This document shows, in pieces, positions 1-7,959 of a stretch of DNA of 23,507 nucleotides. The translations under genes and the position numbers were made by a program. Each line of letters begins with the position of its first letter. Within the stretch, counting starts at the first letter, position 1. The notes beneath the pieces are model-generated. The model saw only the letters and a program-made list of their open reading frames with translations, did no database searches and was not told where the DNA came from. Source of the DNA: a virus; the IMG/VR virus record IMGVR_UViG_3300032883_000214, positions 1 to 23,507 of that record; one strand, 5' to 3'.

Positions 1-381
1 CCCGAGGTACCCCTGAACACCGGCTGAAGCCGCGGGAGCCATGGCTGACTGGGAGATCTGGGACATCGCGGAGGCACGCGCTTGAGGGTTCAACCCCCCA
101 AAACCCAGCATGGCGTTCCCGGCCTGCACGGATCCCGCCCGACTGGCAAGGTCCATCGCACCGTACCCGTACTGGCGCATCTGGGATATGCCGGGAGCCG
201 CCATGGAAGGAACCAACGAGGGAAACAAGTCCTCCAAAAGCATCCTCAACCGATCCGCTTCGGACTCCTGCACCGCGGGAGCCCTGGGTACACTCGGCCT
301 CAGAGGGGTGCCCCCCACAGCCTCGGCACCGCCCCCACCCACGCCCGCGCCCATGTACCGCTCAGACGACTCCCGCATCAT
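1..381 (-). CDS. Gly/Ala-rich virion-associated protein, 3' part missing at window edge
   Basis: An open frame of 127 codons runs off the left edge with no stop. The start is a double ATG (381 and 378) preceded by GGAGG seven bases upstream, and ATG-381 overlaps the TGA of the preceding gene in an ATGA. The visible protein begins MMRESSERYMG, has a Gly-rich patch (GVGGGG), a short charged helix-like stretch (QESEADRLRMLLEDL), then a segment rich in Ala, Ser, Gln and Met. No catalytic motif or signal peptide is visible. I do not recognise the family. Its place at the distal end of the tail-fibre cluster and its Ala/Gly/Gln composition would suit an internal or ejection protein or a minor tail protein, but this is inference. 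Existence of the gene is well supported by the ribosome site, the overlap and the uninterrupted frame. Confidence 0.72.
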   Translation of the reverse strand, partial: MMRESSERYMGAGVGGGGAEAVGGTPLRPSVPRAPAVQESEADRLRMLLEDLFPSLVPSMAAPGISQMRQYGYGAMDLASRAGSVQAGNAMLGFGGLNPQARASAMSQISQSAMAPAASAGVQGYLG

Positions 382-1016
382 GGCAATTCCTCCGGACCCA
401 GCACGAGGTACCCCACGGTCACGTGCAGGGCACTAGTTCCGTCGTTCGATACTGTGCAGGTCAAGGCCGCTCCCACACTACCCACGCAAGGAGCCCCGAT
501 GAAGCTCTCGATGTGCGTACCGCCATTCATGTCCAGGTACCCCTTATGGAGATTGCTATTGAAATAGAAGGTCTTGCCCGAAGCCGTGTCAGGGTTGTTG
601 ACCTTGATGCGCTTGAGGACGATCCGTTTCCCCGGCACCGCTGCGACAACGGTAGTCGTCGCGTTGACCGCGCAGGATGCGTACGCGAAGAGTACATCGT
701 GCTCCCGGTATAAGAAGAGTTCTCGCAAGGCTCCCTCCACGGCTGCGGCAGAGGCCGCAGCCGCACCCACCTCAACCGGCCAGAGGACATGGTACTCCCC
801 GTCCAGAACCAGGTACAACACCCCGTCTTCCAGGAGCAATTCCCCGTCCTCCGGGTCCGGAGAACGGGTCCCCGTGGGAACGATGACCGCCCCACCCATC
901 AAAACATCCCGCACGTGGTTGAGCCAGGACTCCAAACCGGAAAGAGCGCGCTCCGGGGTTAGTCCCACTAACCTCAGACGAGACCCGGTGAAACGCACTT
1001 TCCGCGTGAGAGACAT
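378..1016 (-). CDS. Structural protein with C-terminal beta domain, probably fibre or tail accessory
   Basis: 212 aa, ATG start directly abutting the TAG of the upstream gene, with AGAGG about six bases before it. The N-terminal half (about 1-105) carries a short strand-rich segment (GELLLEDGVLYLVLDGEYHVLWPVEV) and an Ala-rich helix. The C-terminal half (about 112-208) is a beta-rich domain with the pattern NATTTVVAAVPGKRIVLKRI, a central Gly-Gly turn and a final HVTVGYLVLGP. This domain resembles, by eye, the whole 117-aa protein encoded at 7960-8313 in the same module. No enzyme motif is seen. The position after three fibre-like genes suggests a virion surface or tail role; the exact function is unknown. 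Confidence 0.82.
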   Translation of the reverse strand: MSLTRKVRFTGSRLRLVGLTPERALSGLESWLNHVRDVLMGGAVIVPTGTRSPDPEDGELLLEDGVLYLVLDGEYHVLWPVEVGAAAASAAAVEGALRELFLYREHDVLFAYASCAVNATTTVVAAVPGKRIVLKRIKVNNPDTASGKTFYFNSNLHKGYLDMNGGTHIESFIGAPCVGSVGAALTCTVSNDGTSALHVTVGYLVLGPEELP

Positions 1017-1679
1017 CTACAACCTCTGCAAGACGACCTTGTAATCGAAGTTCATCGTACCTGTGGCGAGCCGTTTGGCAACCAACCGGAAGTAGGGAGC
1101 ACTCGACGCCCCGGAATCGAACCCCCATCCCTGATTCACCAGGCAGTAGTCGATCGCCCCGGAGTACACCGGGCATACGTATGCAAACACTGGAGTCCAG
1201 TTCGAGTTGAAGGGGGCTGCCGAGTTGTAGGCGGCCAGGAACCGGAGATCGAGCTGACACTTCTGCGTCGTAGCCCAGGTCGTGTCGTACGGGTTGTAGT
1301 CCATCAGGACCGTGCCGTAGACCAGACTGGTCGTGGTACTACCTAGTACACACGTGCCGGATCCGGAGAGCACCACGTAGATTTTGGCGGCGTAGATCCG
1401 GGGCACATAGTAGTTGCCCCAGACCACGTTCATCGCCTGGAGATTGAAGTGCTTCTTCAGCAGACCCGTGGTGACCAGAGGCTTCCCCCCAGCGTTAGTC
1501 GTGGCATTGTGGTTGTGGCCGTCCTCGTGAAAATGGATCTGAGTCTCGAGGAGTTTCGTCGTGGTGTCGATGTCCCCCATGGCGATGCCACCCGTGAAGT
1601 ACCCCCAAGCTTCATTGAAGAGCTTCCAGAGGGAGTACCGCCGGGGTGGGGTCGTCAAGGTGTATGCCGAAAGGGCCAT
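1017..1679 (-). CDS. Tail fibre-like protein with His-rich HxH motif (third of three)
   Basis: 220 aa. I chose the ATG at 1679 because GAGAGG lies seven bases upstream and the previous stop is only four bases away; the frame is open further upstream but that part overlaps the neighbour and does not look coding. Near residues 69-78 it has FHEDGHNHN, a His-rich motif like the HxH metal-binding motifs of phage fibres. This is followed by a linker (NAGGKPLVTTGLLKKHF) and a beta-rich C-terminal domain with many aromatic residues, including FAYVCPVYSG, which echoes FFVCPVYTN in the protein encoded at 2286-3041. Best read as a receptor-binding or fibre component by motif and context; there is no known family match that I can name. 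Confidence 0.82.
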   Translation of the reverse strand: MALSAYTLTTPPRRYSLWKLFNEAWGYFTGGIAMGDIDTTTKLLETQIHFHEDGHNHNATTNAGGKPLVTTGLLKKHFNLQAMNVVWGNYYVPRIYAAKIYVVLSGSGTCVLGSTTTSLVYGTVLMDYNPYDTTWATTQKCQLDLRFLAAYNSAAPFNSNWTPVFAYVCPVYSGAIDYCLVNQGWGFDSGASSAPYFRLVAKRLATGTMNFDYKVVLQRL

Positions 1680-1683
1680 CGTT

Positions 1684-2286
1684 CTACCTCTCGATCGGAT
1701 CCAGGTACCCCGGAGCGGCACCCACAGCACAGTAGGTCACGGTGAGCGCCGATACGGCGTAGGCCCCATGGTTGGCATCATCCAACCAAATGCCCGAGAG
1801 CGTGAATCCCTGACTGGTAACACCCGTCACCCATGCCGAGGCCCCGATGAACCCAGTAGCGGCTCCCACACCTACGAAGAAGGAAGCCGATACCAACGGC
1901 ATCGTGCCCGGGGAGAACGCCTGGCGCGCGTAGGACGTGGAGGCAAACTCGATGAAGAAGTCCTCCTCCCAATCGCTGCCGTAGAGCGCATAGAACCCGA
2001 AAAGCATCAGGGTCTTGGCCGCTTGCGTATTCAGTACCTGAGCATTCTCCGCTCCCGAGACCCGGTTCAAGTGACTATCCCGAATCACCCCCAACCCAAG
2101 GGTCCCGTCCTGGTGGTTGTGTCGATCCCAGACCAGATAGTGCTCCGAGATCCCCGCCTGGGGATGGAAGTTCCTCCAATCCAGATGAACCGTGGAGAGC
2201 GTCTTCAACGTATCGTAGGGCGTGCTCAGGTGCGAGGCCGCTGAAACGCGGCCTCGCCCGAACGGCACGTAGGTCACAAGTCCCAT
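1684..2286 (-). CDS. Tail fibre-like protein with HxH motif (second of three)
   Basis: 200 aa from the ATG at 2286, which shares one base with the TAA of the upstream gene (TAATG), so translation is probably coupled. The motif DRHNHQDGTLGLGVIRDSHL at about residues 54-73 matches the HxH-x-DG pattern seen in the two flanking genes. The remainder is beta-rich with several Gly/Ala-rich turns (FVGVGAATGFIGASAWVTGV) and ends in a compact strand (ALTVTYCAVGAAPGYL). No signal peptide or membrane segment is apparent. By motif and neighbourhood this is a fibre or receptor-binding component, probably paralogous to its neighbours although the overall sequence has diverged strongly. Confidence 0.82.
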   Translation of the reverse strand: MGLVTYVPFGRGRVSAASHLSTPYDTLKTLSTVHLDWRNFHPQAGISEHYLVWDRHNHQDGTLGLGVIRDSHLNRVSGAENAQVLNTQAAKTLMLFGFYALYGSDWEEDFFIEFASTSYARQAFSPGTMPLVSASFFVGVGAATGFIGASAWVTGVTSQGFTLSGIWLDDANHGAYAVSALTVTYCAVGAAPGYLDPIER

Positions 2287-3041
2287 TAGATCACAACCTC
2301 TCCCATAACAAAGACGTGCATCTCCCACCCCGCCGGGATCGCCACACCACCCGTGTCCCGCATCTCCGCCGCCACGGAATCCACCTTGCCTCCATAAACC
2401 CCAAGCGTGATCGTTGGGTACACCAGACCCCGCTTCTGTGCGTCCGACATCTCCGAATAGTTCGTATACACCGGGCAGACGAAGAACCGACTCGTGCCGA
2501 AAGACGCGTTCGCCCGGTACAAGAAAGCATCTCCCGGGGTCCACTGGTAGTAGTTGTAAGGAATCGCCAACCTATAGGAAACCTGCGTGCCGCTCACCGC
2601 GAAGTCCTGGACTCGATCCGCTACCGCCATCGAGTACAAGTACAACCCGTTGAAGTTCGTGGACGGATGCCGGACCACTCCGAAAGCCAGAGACCCCATG
2701 AGAGTCGACCCGATGATCCCCGTCTCCAGGGTCGCAGAGTCCACACCATCATGGGAATGCCGAGCCCCATACGTGGGCCAGAGCTTGTTGCCCGACTCCC
2801 AGTCCTGGAGCATGACCGTCTCAGTCCGCGTGGCGGATGCCGTGTCAAGATCCGACCCGTTCAGGTTCCCGTTCACGCGCCCGAAGATCACCGACCAGTT
2901 GGACTGGATGACATCCGCGTCCACAATGTCAGAGGTGTCCCAGTCCGTCCAGGAAGCATAATCCGCCGGCGTTGCAAAGCCGGCATCCCGGGAAGCGAGC
3001 TTCCCATGTGGAAGAACCGGCTTGATGAGAGGAAGACTCAC
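2286..3041 (-). CDS. Tail fibre-like protein with HSHDG motif (first of three)
   Basis: 251 aa from a GTG start at 3041, four bases after the TAG of the SEC-C gene and preceded by GGAG. Residues near 92-98 read ARHSHDG followed by DSATLETG, a layout common in phage tail fibres where an HxHDG motif sits just before the shaft or receptor-binding domain. The N-terminal 60 residues (KPVLPHGKLASRDAGF, then a W-rich stretch) may be the attachment part. The C-terminal half is aromatic and strand-rich and includes FFVCPVYTN, matched by YVCPVYSG in the protein at 1017-1679. Role assigned from motif and context. Confidence 0.83.
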   Translation of the reverse strand: MSLPLIKPVLPHGKLASRDAGFATPADYASWTDWDTSDIVDADVIQSNWSVIFGRVNGNLNGSDLDTASATRTETVMLQDWESGNKLWPTYGARHSHDGVDSATLETGIIGSTLMGSLAFGVVRHPSTNFNGLYLYSMAVADRVQDFAVSGTQVSYRLAIPYNYYQWTPGDAFLYRANASFGTSRFFVCPVYTNYSEMSDAQKRGLVYPTITLGVYGGKVDSVAAEMRDTGGVAIPAGWEMHVFVMGEVVI

Positions 3042-3045
3042 CCTG

Positions 3046-3297
3046 CTACTCCACCATCATGCAGCAACGCTTGAACCGCGTCCCGCTGCCACACGGGCAC
3101 GCACTGTTCCGGCTGATTTTGCCGTGGTACGTGGTCTCCACCATCCGACGTACACGAGGAGATAGGTTTGACAACCGGATCTCCTTCATGTTCCCCCGAG
3201 AATCCGAGTCGGTCCTGACCTTACGCAGGTACTTCTTGGGAACCCCCCGAGCTAGAAGCTCCTTCAGCGGTGCAATCTCACCCGTTCGCATGTCCAT
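3046..3297 (-). CDS. Small protein with C-terminal SEC-C zinc motif
   Basis: 83 aa, ATG at 3297 with GGAGGG eight bases upstream (a second in-frame ATG lies two codons in). The last 20 residues carry CPCGSGTRFKRCC, the classic SEC-C motif first known from the SecA C-terminus, in which three Cys and a further Cys or His bind one zinc. The preceding part is short, basic and probably helical (KELLARGVPKKYLRKVR). SEC-C tails mediate protein contacts in several unrelated proteins, so the family does not give a precise role. The gene sits between the nozzle-side genes and the fibre genes of a virion module, an unusual place for such a protein. Motif identification is secure; function is unknown. 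Confidence 0.88.
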   Translation of the reverse strand: MDMRTGEIAPLKELLARGVPKKYLRKVRTDSDSRGNMKEIRLSNLSPRVRRMVETTYHGKISRNSACPCGSGTRFKRCCMMVE

Positions 3298-3317
3298 GAT
3301 TGAATCCCTCCTTTACC

Positions 3318-3818
3318 CTACCCTACCAGACTTGCCCGTCCGGGTCCCGGCAAACGCCGGAAGTGCCAGGCGAGCTGAATCACCCGGAACGGCGTCAGAT
3401 CCGCCGCCACCGCGAACCCGGCCGTGAACGACGCCGAGATCAACCTCGAGAACTCCGCCCGGGCATGAAACCTCCGCAGGTGCGCGTAGCGCGCCGTGCC
3501 CCACACCGGGGTCGCTTGGCCGTAAAAGACCCCCGGCTCCGTTCCCTGAGCCGCCGCCGTGGCATAGGTCGTCATCTCGTAGACCGTGCCCGCCTCCGTG
3601 ATGGGGAACCGCTTCCAAACCTCCACCGAGATCGGAATCTCCCGCAGGGACTCGTAGATCATGTAGAGATGCTTCAGGTCCTTCAACCCGTCCGGGTCCC
3701 CGAAGTCCAACCCCTCCAAGACGAACCGCGCGGAGTTGTCATAGAGATCCGCAACCCCCGTGTCCGCCGACGGGTAGTCGGACAGACAGTAGAGGATCGG
3801 AAGCACCCGGGCCGCCAT
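3318..3818 (-). CDS. Conserved-looking tail module protein of unknown function
   Basis: 166 aa from ATG 3818, one base after the TAG of the nozzle-like gene, with GAGG six bases upstream; an upstream TTG at 3830 is less likely. The protein has an Arg-rich start (MAARVLPILYCLSDYPSAD), a mixed middle (GLDFGDPDGLKDLKHLYMIYESL) and a strand-rich C-terminus (RLISASFTAGFAVAADLTPFRVIQLAWHF). The pattern of alternating strands near the end suggests a beta structure that may pack against the preceding nozzle protein. I do not recognise a family. Tight coupling with the nozzle gene suggests that the two are made in similar amounts. Confidence 0.8.
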   Translation of the reverse strand: MAARVLPILYCLSDYPSADTGVADLYDNSARFVLEGLDFGDPDGLKDLKHLYMIYESLREIPISVEVWKRFPITEAGTVYEMTTYATAAAQGTEPGVFYGQATPVWGTARYAHLRRFHARAEFSRLISASFTAGFAVAADLTPFRVIQLAWHFRRLPGPGRASLVG

Positions 3819-3819
3819 C

Positions 3820-5406
3820 CTAAACCTCAAACCCCAACACGATCGCCTCCACCTGGCCGTAGGGGGCGCTCATGGAGAACGCCCAATCGTCGATCACGCC
3901 AACTAATCCGGTCTCGAGTTGAATCACCAGCGTCCGGTTCGGCTGATAGCCGGCCACGGGATCCGTTCCACCATAAACGTACTTCTGCCCCGTGTCGTCC
4001 CGGTAGGATAGGTAGTACCGATCATGCGACACCGCCCCACAAGCAAACCTCCAATCAATAGACCCCAGTGAATCCCAACCAACACCGGAGAATGGAATCG
4101 GTTGGGGGGAGGATCCGTTGAAGAAGTAGAGTCCGTCTCGGGATAGAAATACAACACCGTCCCTCCAGGGAAAGAGGGTCCGCGGGGCCACGCAGCCTAC
4201 GTAGTCGTTATGAACCACGAAAACGTAGTTCTCTGGAGAGGATCCCGCCAAACGTAGGATCCCCCGGTCCAGGAACAGATAGAGTTCCCCGTTGACGACT
4301 CGAGCCTGCTGGATCGTGCGCACCCCAAGATCCGCCGATAGGGGGATCTCGAATGTCGCCGGCCACACGTCCGGGTAGCCTGCCTTGGAGCAGGCTACCC
4401 GATTCGGCCGGCCGTACCCACCTATGCCCCACATGCGGTCCTGGTGCGCCGCCAACAGACGGAAGTTGCAGGGGAGACCCGTGTCGTACGGGATGCCGTA
4501 GCCGAGATCCATGTCCGGTACCATGTCCACAAAACCTGTCACCGGACGCAGGATATCCGCCACGAACTGCGGAGTCGCGGAAGCGTTGGGGGTCCGGTAA
4601 AGCCGGATCGCCGTGATGTGCGTGTCAAACAGAGACCACGTAACCTTGAAGATCGGGAAGCCCCCTACCTGCGCAAAAAGACCCGTGGGAGTCCCCAACA
4701 CTATCGGAGGACCTTCCCCAAACCTCGATACCACCGAAGCCGCATAGACCCCACGCGTCGTGACGTTGGTCCCATCCCCGTAAGAGGAACAGCCGGAATA
4801 TGGCGACAGACTCATCGTGACGCACGCACCATCGTTCAGCGTGGGATGATGAACCCCCATCGCCCGGTAGTAGGGAGTCCTTATCGAGGACTTGGCGAAG
4901 AGGCTGTGGAGTCCTTCGATTCGGATGGGCCAATCGAGTCCGTTAGCAAAGTACAGGTTGTCTCCAAACTCAGCATAGCTCCCGTACAGGAAAGCAGCCC
5001 CAGTGTCGGATCCGGGGTCAGCACTAGGCTGGGTGTTCCAGGAAGGCCCCAACAGAGAAAGTGCCTCAAACCGGAGCAGAAACGGACTTGTTCCAGGAGT
5101 GGTACAAACCTGACGCGACCGGAGAGCACCGAAAGATCCGCATAGGACAAGCGTCGATAACCCCCCGGACCCGCTCCAGTAGTGAATCCCGTGGTATTGG
5201 GTGGGTACGAGACTTCCAGTGTCGTCGAAGACTTGGGCAACCTGGGAGTAGCCGAAACTCTTGACCAGCTTACCCTCGCGGTCAATCTGGAAACCACGGC
5301 TCCGAAACGGGTCGTAGTACGCACCAGGATCTGACACGCCCCCCGGAGAGCGGAAGCCAGGGAACTTATCCTGGACGTAGACTTCCGTTGGAGCCCCGTC
5401 TGCCAC
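3820..5406 (-). CDS. Tail nozzle/hub-like beta-propeller protein
   Basis: 528 aa from a GTG at 5406. The frame stays open to 5469 (also GTG), but that start has no ribosome site and would overlap the upstream gene by 59 bases, whereas GTG-5406 has GGGGGGA seven bases upstream and begins five bases past the upstream TGA. The protein is long and strand-rich with repeated blade-like units such as RLLAAHQDRMWGIGG, ARVVNGELYLFLDRGIL, DGVVFLSRDGLYFFNG and AVSHDRYYLSYRDDTG. This layout matches the beta-propeller tail hub or nozzle proteins of short-tailed phages (P22 gp10 type and its relatives), which close the tail tube before ejection. Assignment is by fold pattern and position after the adaptor genes, not by a catalytic motif. 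Confidence 0.8.
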   Translation of the reverse strand: MADGAPTEVYVQDKFPGFRSPGGVSDPGAYYDPFRSRGFQIDREGKLVKSFGYSQVAQVFDDTGSLVPTQYHGIHYWSGSGGLSTLVLCGSFGALRSRQVCTTPGTSPFLLRFEALSLLGPSWNTQPSADPGSDTGAAFLYGSYAEFGDNLYFANGLDWPIRIEGLHSLFAKSSIRTPYYRAMGVHHPTLNDGACVTMSLSPYSGCSSYGDGTNVTTRGVYAASVVSRFGEGPPIVLGTPTGLFAQVGGFPIFKVTWSLFDTHITAIRLYRTPNASATPQFVADILRPVTGFVDMVPDMDLGYGIPYDTGLPCNFRLLAAHQDRMWGIGGYGRPNRVACSKAGYPDVWPATFEIPLSADLGVRTIQQARVVNGELYLFLDRGILRLAGSSPENYVFVVHNDYVGCVAPRTLFPWRDGVVFLSRDGLYFFNGSSPQPIPFSGVGWDSLGSIDWRFACGAVSHDRYYLSYRDDTGQKYVYGGTDPVAGYQPNRTLVIQLETGLVGVIDDWAFSMSAPYGQVEAIVLGFEV

Positions 5407-5410
5407 AACA

Positions 5411-6544
5411 TCATCCCCCCAAATCGTAGTATGCCTTGGCCCGACATACCGAACCACAGTACAAAACACTCAAGGTAGCTGAGGTCCACTTACACCCCTC
5501 TCCAGAGATACCCGCCGTACACTCCAACCCAAACTCCAACGTCCCCACATTGGCATTGGTCCAGGGTATACCACCCCTGCCAAAGTCCGTCTCCTCCAAC
5601 TGACACAAGTTGATAGACCAGTTCGTCCCAAGAACTTTCGCCAAAGTTGATTCCTTGTCCGTTCCGTTCGAGCGGAGAAGAGTCTTCGCGGAGTCACCTC
5701 CGTAACTCCTCTTCGCGCAGAAGGACGCCATGACCGCAGCGATCGCGCCGACTCCCGTGGGAGCAGTTCGTACTTGGGTGGCCTTGGCCCCCACGGTCGC
5801 AGCGTGCCGATAGGTTATGTCCCCGTCCGGAGGAACCTCTTTCACGTAACTCCAATCGTGCGCCCAGGATGTGTGATAACCATCCCCCACCGGAGAACCC
5901 GTACCGATAGAATACGGTTGGGTTAGATAGTCCCCGGTGCAAAGAACCAGGTCATCATAGTAGAAATCAATCGTCTGGCTGCTGATGTTGATTTTCTTGC
6001 CCACGAAAATATTATTGACTAGGATGCCCGGCCAACCCGCTCCGATGGTACCTGAGATCTTCGATACACCGTCCACCTTGAGTTCGTAGGATTCGTCGGA
6101 CTTCTTCTGCTTGAATTCCAATAGGTACCACTGACCCGTTGTAATCTGGTCCGGGGAAGTCCCCAACAGATTCTCCGACCCGTCCCGCAAGTGCAGGTAA
6201 CCGTCGTGGTCCACACAGATCCGCATACCCTCATAACCCGTATTTTCCACCGTCAGCAGATGCTCATACCCCGTACCAGGAAAAGTCCCCACCCGAAACC
6301 GAAAGCACCCGAAAACTTCCATGGCATTGAAGTTCCCTTCCAGGGTTCCATCTCCTCCCGGAGGAGCTACGGTACCGTAGGCCAGAGCAGTTGTCGTAGG
6401 GAACACACGGAACGAGTAGGCACCGGAATAGACGGGACTGGAAACCATTCCACAGTTCCCAGTCTTGTGATCAAACCCCTCCACGTAGCCGTCATCATGG
6501 CTGCCACCATTGAACCCCGTGAAGAACTTCACCACGGCGGGCAT
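5411..6544 (-). CDS. LamG/concanavalin-like virion protein (copy B)
   Basis: 377 aa, ATG at 6544, three bases after the TAA of the adaptor-like gene. Residues 1-210 form a lectin-like jelly-roll pattern: FTGFNGG near the N-terminus, CFRFRVG, DHDGYLHLRDG, GQWYLLEFKQK, YELKVDGVSKISG and DFYYDDLVLC, typical of LamG/laminin-G-like phage structural proteins. The second half starts with WSYVKEVPPDGDITYRHA and continues through TLLRSNGTDKES to NANVGTLEFGLE, an arrangement often fused to such domains. It lines up by eye along its whole length with the 402-aa protein at 8353-9561. Likely displayed on the capsid or tail and binding carbohydrate; the ligand is unknown. Confidence 0.86.
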   Translation of the reverse strand: MPAVVKFFTGFNGGSHDDGYVEGFDHKTGNCGMVSSPVYSGAYSFRVFPTTTALAYGTVAPPGGDGTLEGNFNAMEVFGCFRFRVGTFPGTGYEHLLTVENTGYEGMRICVDHDGYLHLRDGSENLLGTSPDQITTGQWYLLEFKQKKSDESYELKVDGVSKISGTIGAGWPGILVNNIFVGKKINISSQTIDFYYDDLVLCTGDYLTQPYSIGTGSPVGDGYHTSWAHDWSYVKEVPPDGDITYRHAATVGAKATQVRTAPTGVGAIAAVMASFCAKRSYGGDSAKTLLRSNGTDKESTLAKVLGTNWSINLCQLEETDFGRGGIPWTNANVGTLEFGLECTAGISGEGCKWTSATLSVLYCGSVCRAKAYYDLGG

Positions 6545-6547
6545 CAG

Positions 6548-7252
6548 TTATGCCCCCAACGTCCCGGGAATACGGGGCAGCTCGGGCTGGAATCCCGCGA
6601 AAGGTCCCTCGATCTGGCGCATCTGGGGCACCGAGTCCGAGTGCAGGGCCAGGATCTTCACCATGTCCTGGAGAGCCACCTCGTACTCCCCCTCACAAAT
6701 CATCGCCCGATCCGGAGCGATCGACATCGACGCGAACCAGGCTGCACCCCACACGAGAACCCCCTCGAAGTGGTAGGGAAGGGGAATCCGGTCATCTGCC
6801 GTGGGGGGCGTGGCATAGTAGTTCCCCGACCAGACCAACGTCAGGATCATGTCCCCCGAAGCCGGCGGGGAAATCCGGATCTTCTGCGTGGTACCCTGCG
6901 GGACAACCGTCCAGATCAGGGGCTGCACCCCGCCCGCGATCGTAGAACCAATGTTTACCAACCGGTCAAACTCCGCCGGAGGTCGATAGACCGGGATGTA
7001 AAGATCCCCGCTTGCGTTCACGATCATCAACGCCACCGGCGTTCCGATCGACTCCCCCAACGTGGACGAGGAACTCCCGGATACGATCGTGTCTACGGAA
7101 GACGTATAGAAAAGGGGATCTGGAACCCGCTGGCAGACATCGTTGAAGATGAACCCCAACCACTCGTAAAGCCGGGCGTCCAGGTTGTCGATCCCCAGAA
7201 TATCCGCCACCTCCTGAGCCAAGGAGGACACCAAGGACATCGGATTCGGCAT
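6548..7252 (-). CDS. Head-tail adaptor-like protein (second of two)
   Basis: 234 aa from ATG 7252, one base after the TAG of the preceding gene, with GGAGGG seven bases upstream. The N-terminal part is helical (SSLAQEVADILGIDNLDARLYEWLGFIFNDVCQRVPDPLFYTSS), followed by a beta-rich middle and a C-terminal helix (FEGVLVWGAAWFASMSIAPDRAMICEGEYEVALQDMVKILAL). This helix-sheet-helix plan with a short WL-containing N-terminal helix bundle is that of portal adaptor or connector proteins in short-tailed phages (SU10 adaptor family). It forms a pair with the neighbouring 233-aa gene. A connector role is inferred from plan, size and position between head and nozzle genes. Confidence 0.72.
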   Translation of the reverse strand: MPNPMSLVSSLAQEVADILGIDNLDARLYEWLGFIFNDVCQRVPDPLFYTSSVDTIVSGSSSSTLGESIGTPVALMIVNASGDLYIPVYRPPAEFDRLVNIGSTIAGGVQPLIWTVVPQGTTQKIRISPPASGDMILTLVWSGNYYATPPTADDRIPLPYHFEGVLVWGAAWFASMSIAPDRAMICEGEYEVALQDMVKILALHSDSVPQMRQIEGPFAGFQPELPRIPGTLGA

Positions 7253-7253
7253 T

Positions 7254-7955
7254 CTAACGCCCTCCCCGAAGCACGATCGAGGGGACCATTCCACGCATAT
7301 GCGGGGTGGATGCCACAATCGCCTCTTCGTTCCGGATCATGTCCGTGAGACTCGCCGCGTAGACCTGCTGCCAGAGCATGTACCCTTGGAGGTTCCCCAG
7401 GAAGAGCATCGCCAAGCGCATCACGCCAGCCAGTACCAATTTCCCGTACTTATCCAAAATCCAGTGCGTGCTCGCGGCCCCGGTCATCTTGCCCGGGGCC
7501 GCAAGATACTGCACCAGAAAAGCGTTTGTCGCCGTGGTGTAGAATGGGTAGACTACCAGAAGCGGGATCATGTACTGACCCGCTTCGCTGCACCACCCCG
7601 GGATCGCGTAGTGCGACGGGATCTCGCTAGAATAGGAAGCGTTCCTCCCATGCAGGTTCCCGTAGAAGTCCTGGAGAGCGTTGCGGACCAATACCCCCTG
7701 CGTGTCGTAGATGATGTGATGCACGTTGATGATGTCTCGCGTGGCCCACGGCGCCCACGTCGCCCACTGCCCGGTGACCGTGGTAACCTTCGGGAAACCC
7801 CCCAACGTCTCGGTCTGGAGCTGCTTGTTCCAGGGAGCCTTGGTCGCCAACCCCATCAGAACTCGATTGGTCCAGGTGACGACCCGATCCGAGAGGTTGT
7901 GGTTCCCGGTCAGGACCTGTACCTGGTTCTGAATCTGCCCAACAGTCCAAGCCAT
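7254..7955 (-). CDS. Head-tail adaptor-like protein (first of two)
   Basis: 233 aa, ATG at 7955 overlapping nothing but only four bases from the previous stop, with GGAGG eight bases upstream. The N-terminus (MAWTVGQIQNQVQVLTGNHNLSDRVVTWTNRVLMGLATKAPW) has the short helix pair typical of portal-adaptor proteins that dock under the portal ring. A strand-rich centre follows (DIINVHHIIYDTQGVLVRNA, MIPLLVVYPFYTTATNAFLVQYLAAPG), then a long C-terminal helical region (LDKYGKLVLAGVMRLAMLFLGNLQGYMLWQQVYAASLTDMIR). Likely one of the rings between portal and tail. The SU10-type adaptor family is my best comparison; sequence alone cannot fix which ring it forms. Confidence 0.75.
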   Translation of the reverse strand: MAWTVGQIQNQVQVLTGNHNLSDRVVTWTNRVLMGLATKAPWNKQLQTETLGGFPKVTTVTGQWATWAPWATRDIINVHHIIYDTQGVLVRNALQDFYGNLHGRNASYSSEIPSHYAIPGWCSEAGQYMIPLLVVYPFYTTATNAFLVQYLAAPGKMTGAASTHWILDKYGKLVLAGVMRLAMLFLGNLQGYMLWQQVYAASLTDMIRNEEAIVASTPHMRGMVPSIVLRGGR

Positions 7956-7959
7956 GGTC

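Noticed and set aside
5407-5469. Extended N-terminus of the nozzle-like protein from GTG 5469
   Set aside because: It would overlap the upstream gene by 59 bases and lacks a ribosome site, while GTG 5406 has one at good spacing.
6191-7348. Open frame of 385 codons on the plus strand opposite the adaptor and LamG-like genes
   Set aside because: Composition (Arg, Pro, His, Gly) is typical of an antisense shadow, and the minus-strand genes there have ribosome sites and coupled starts.
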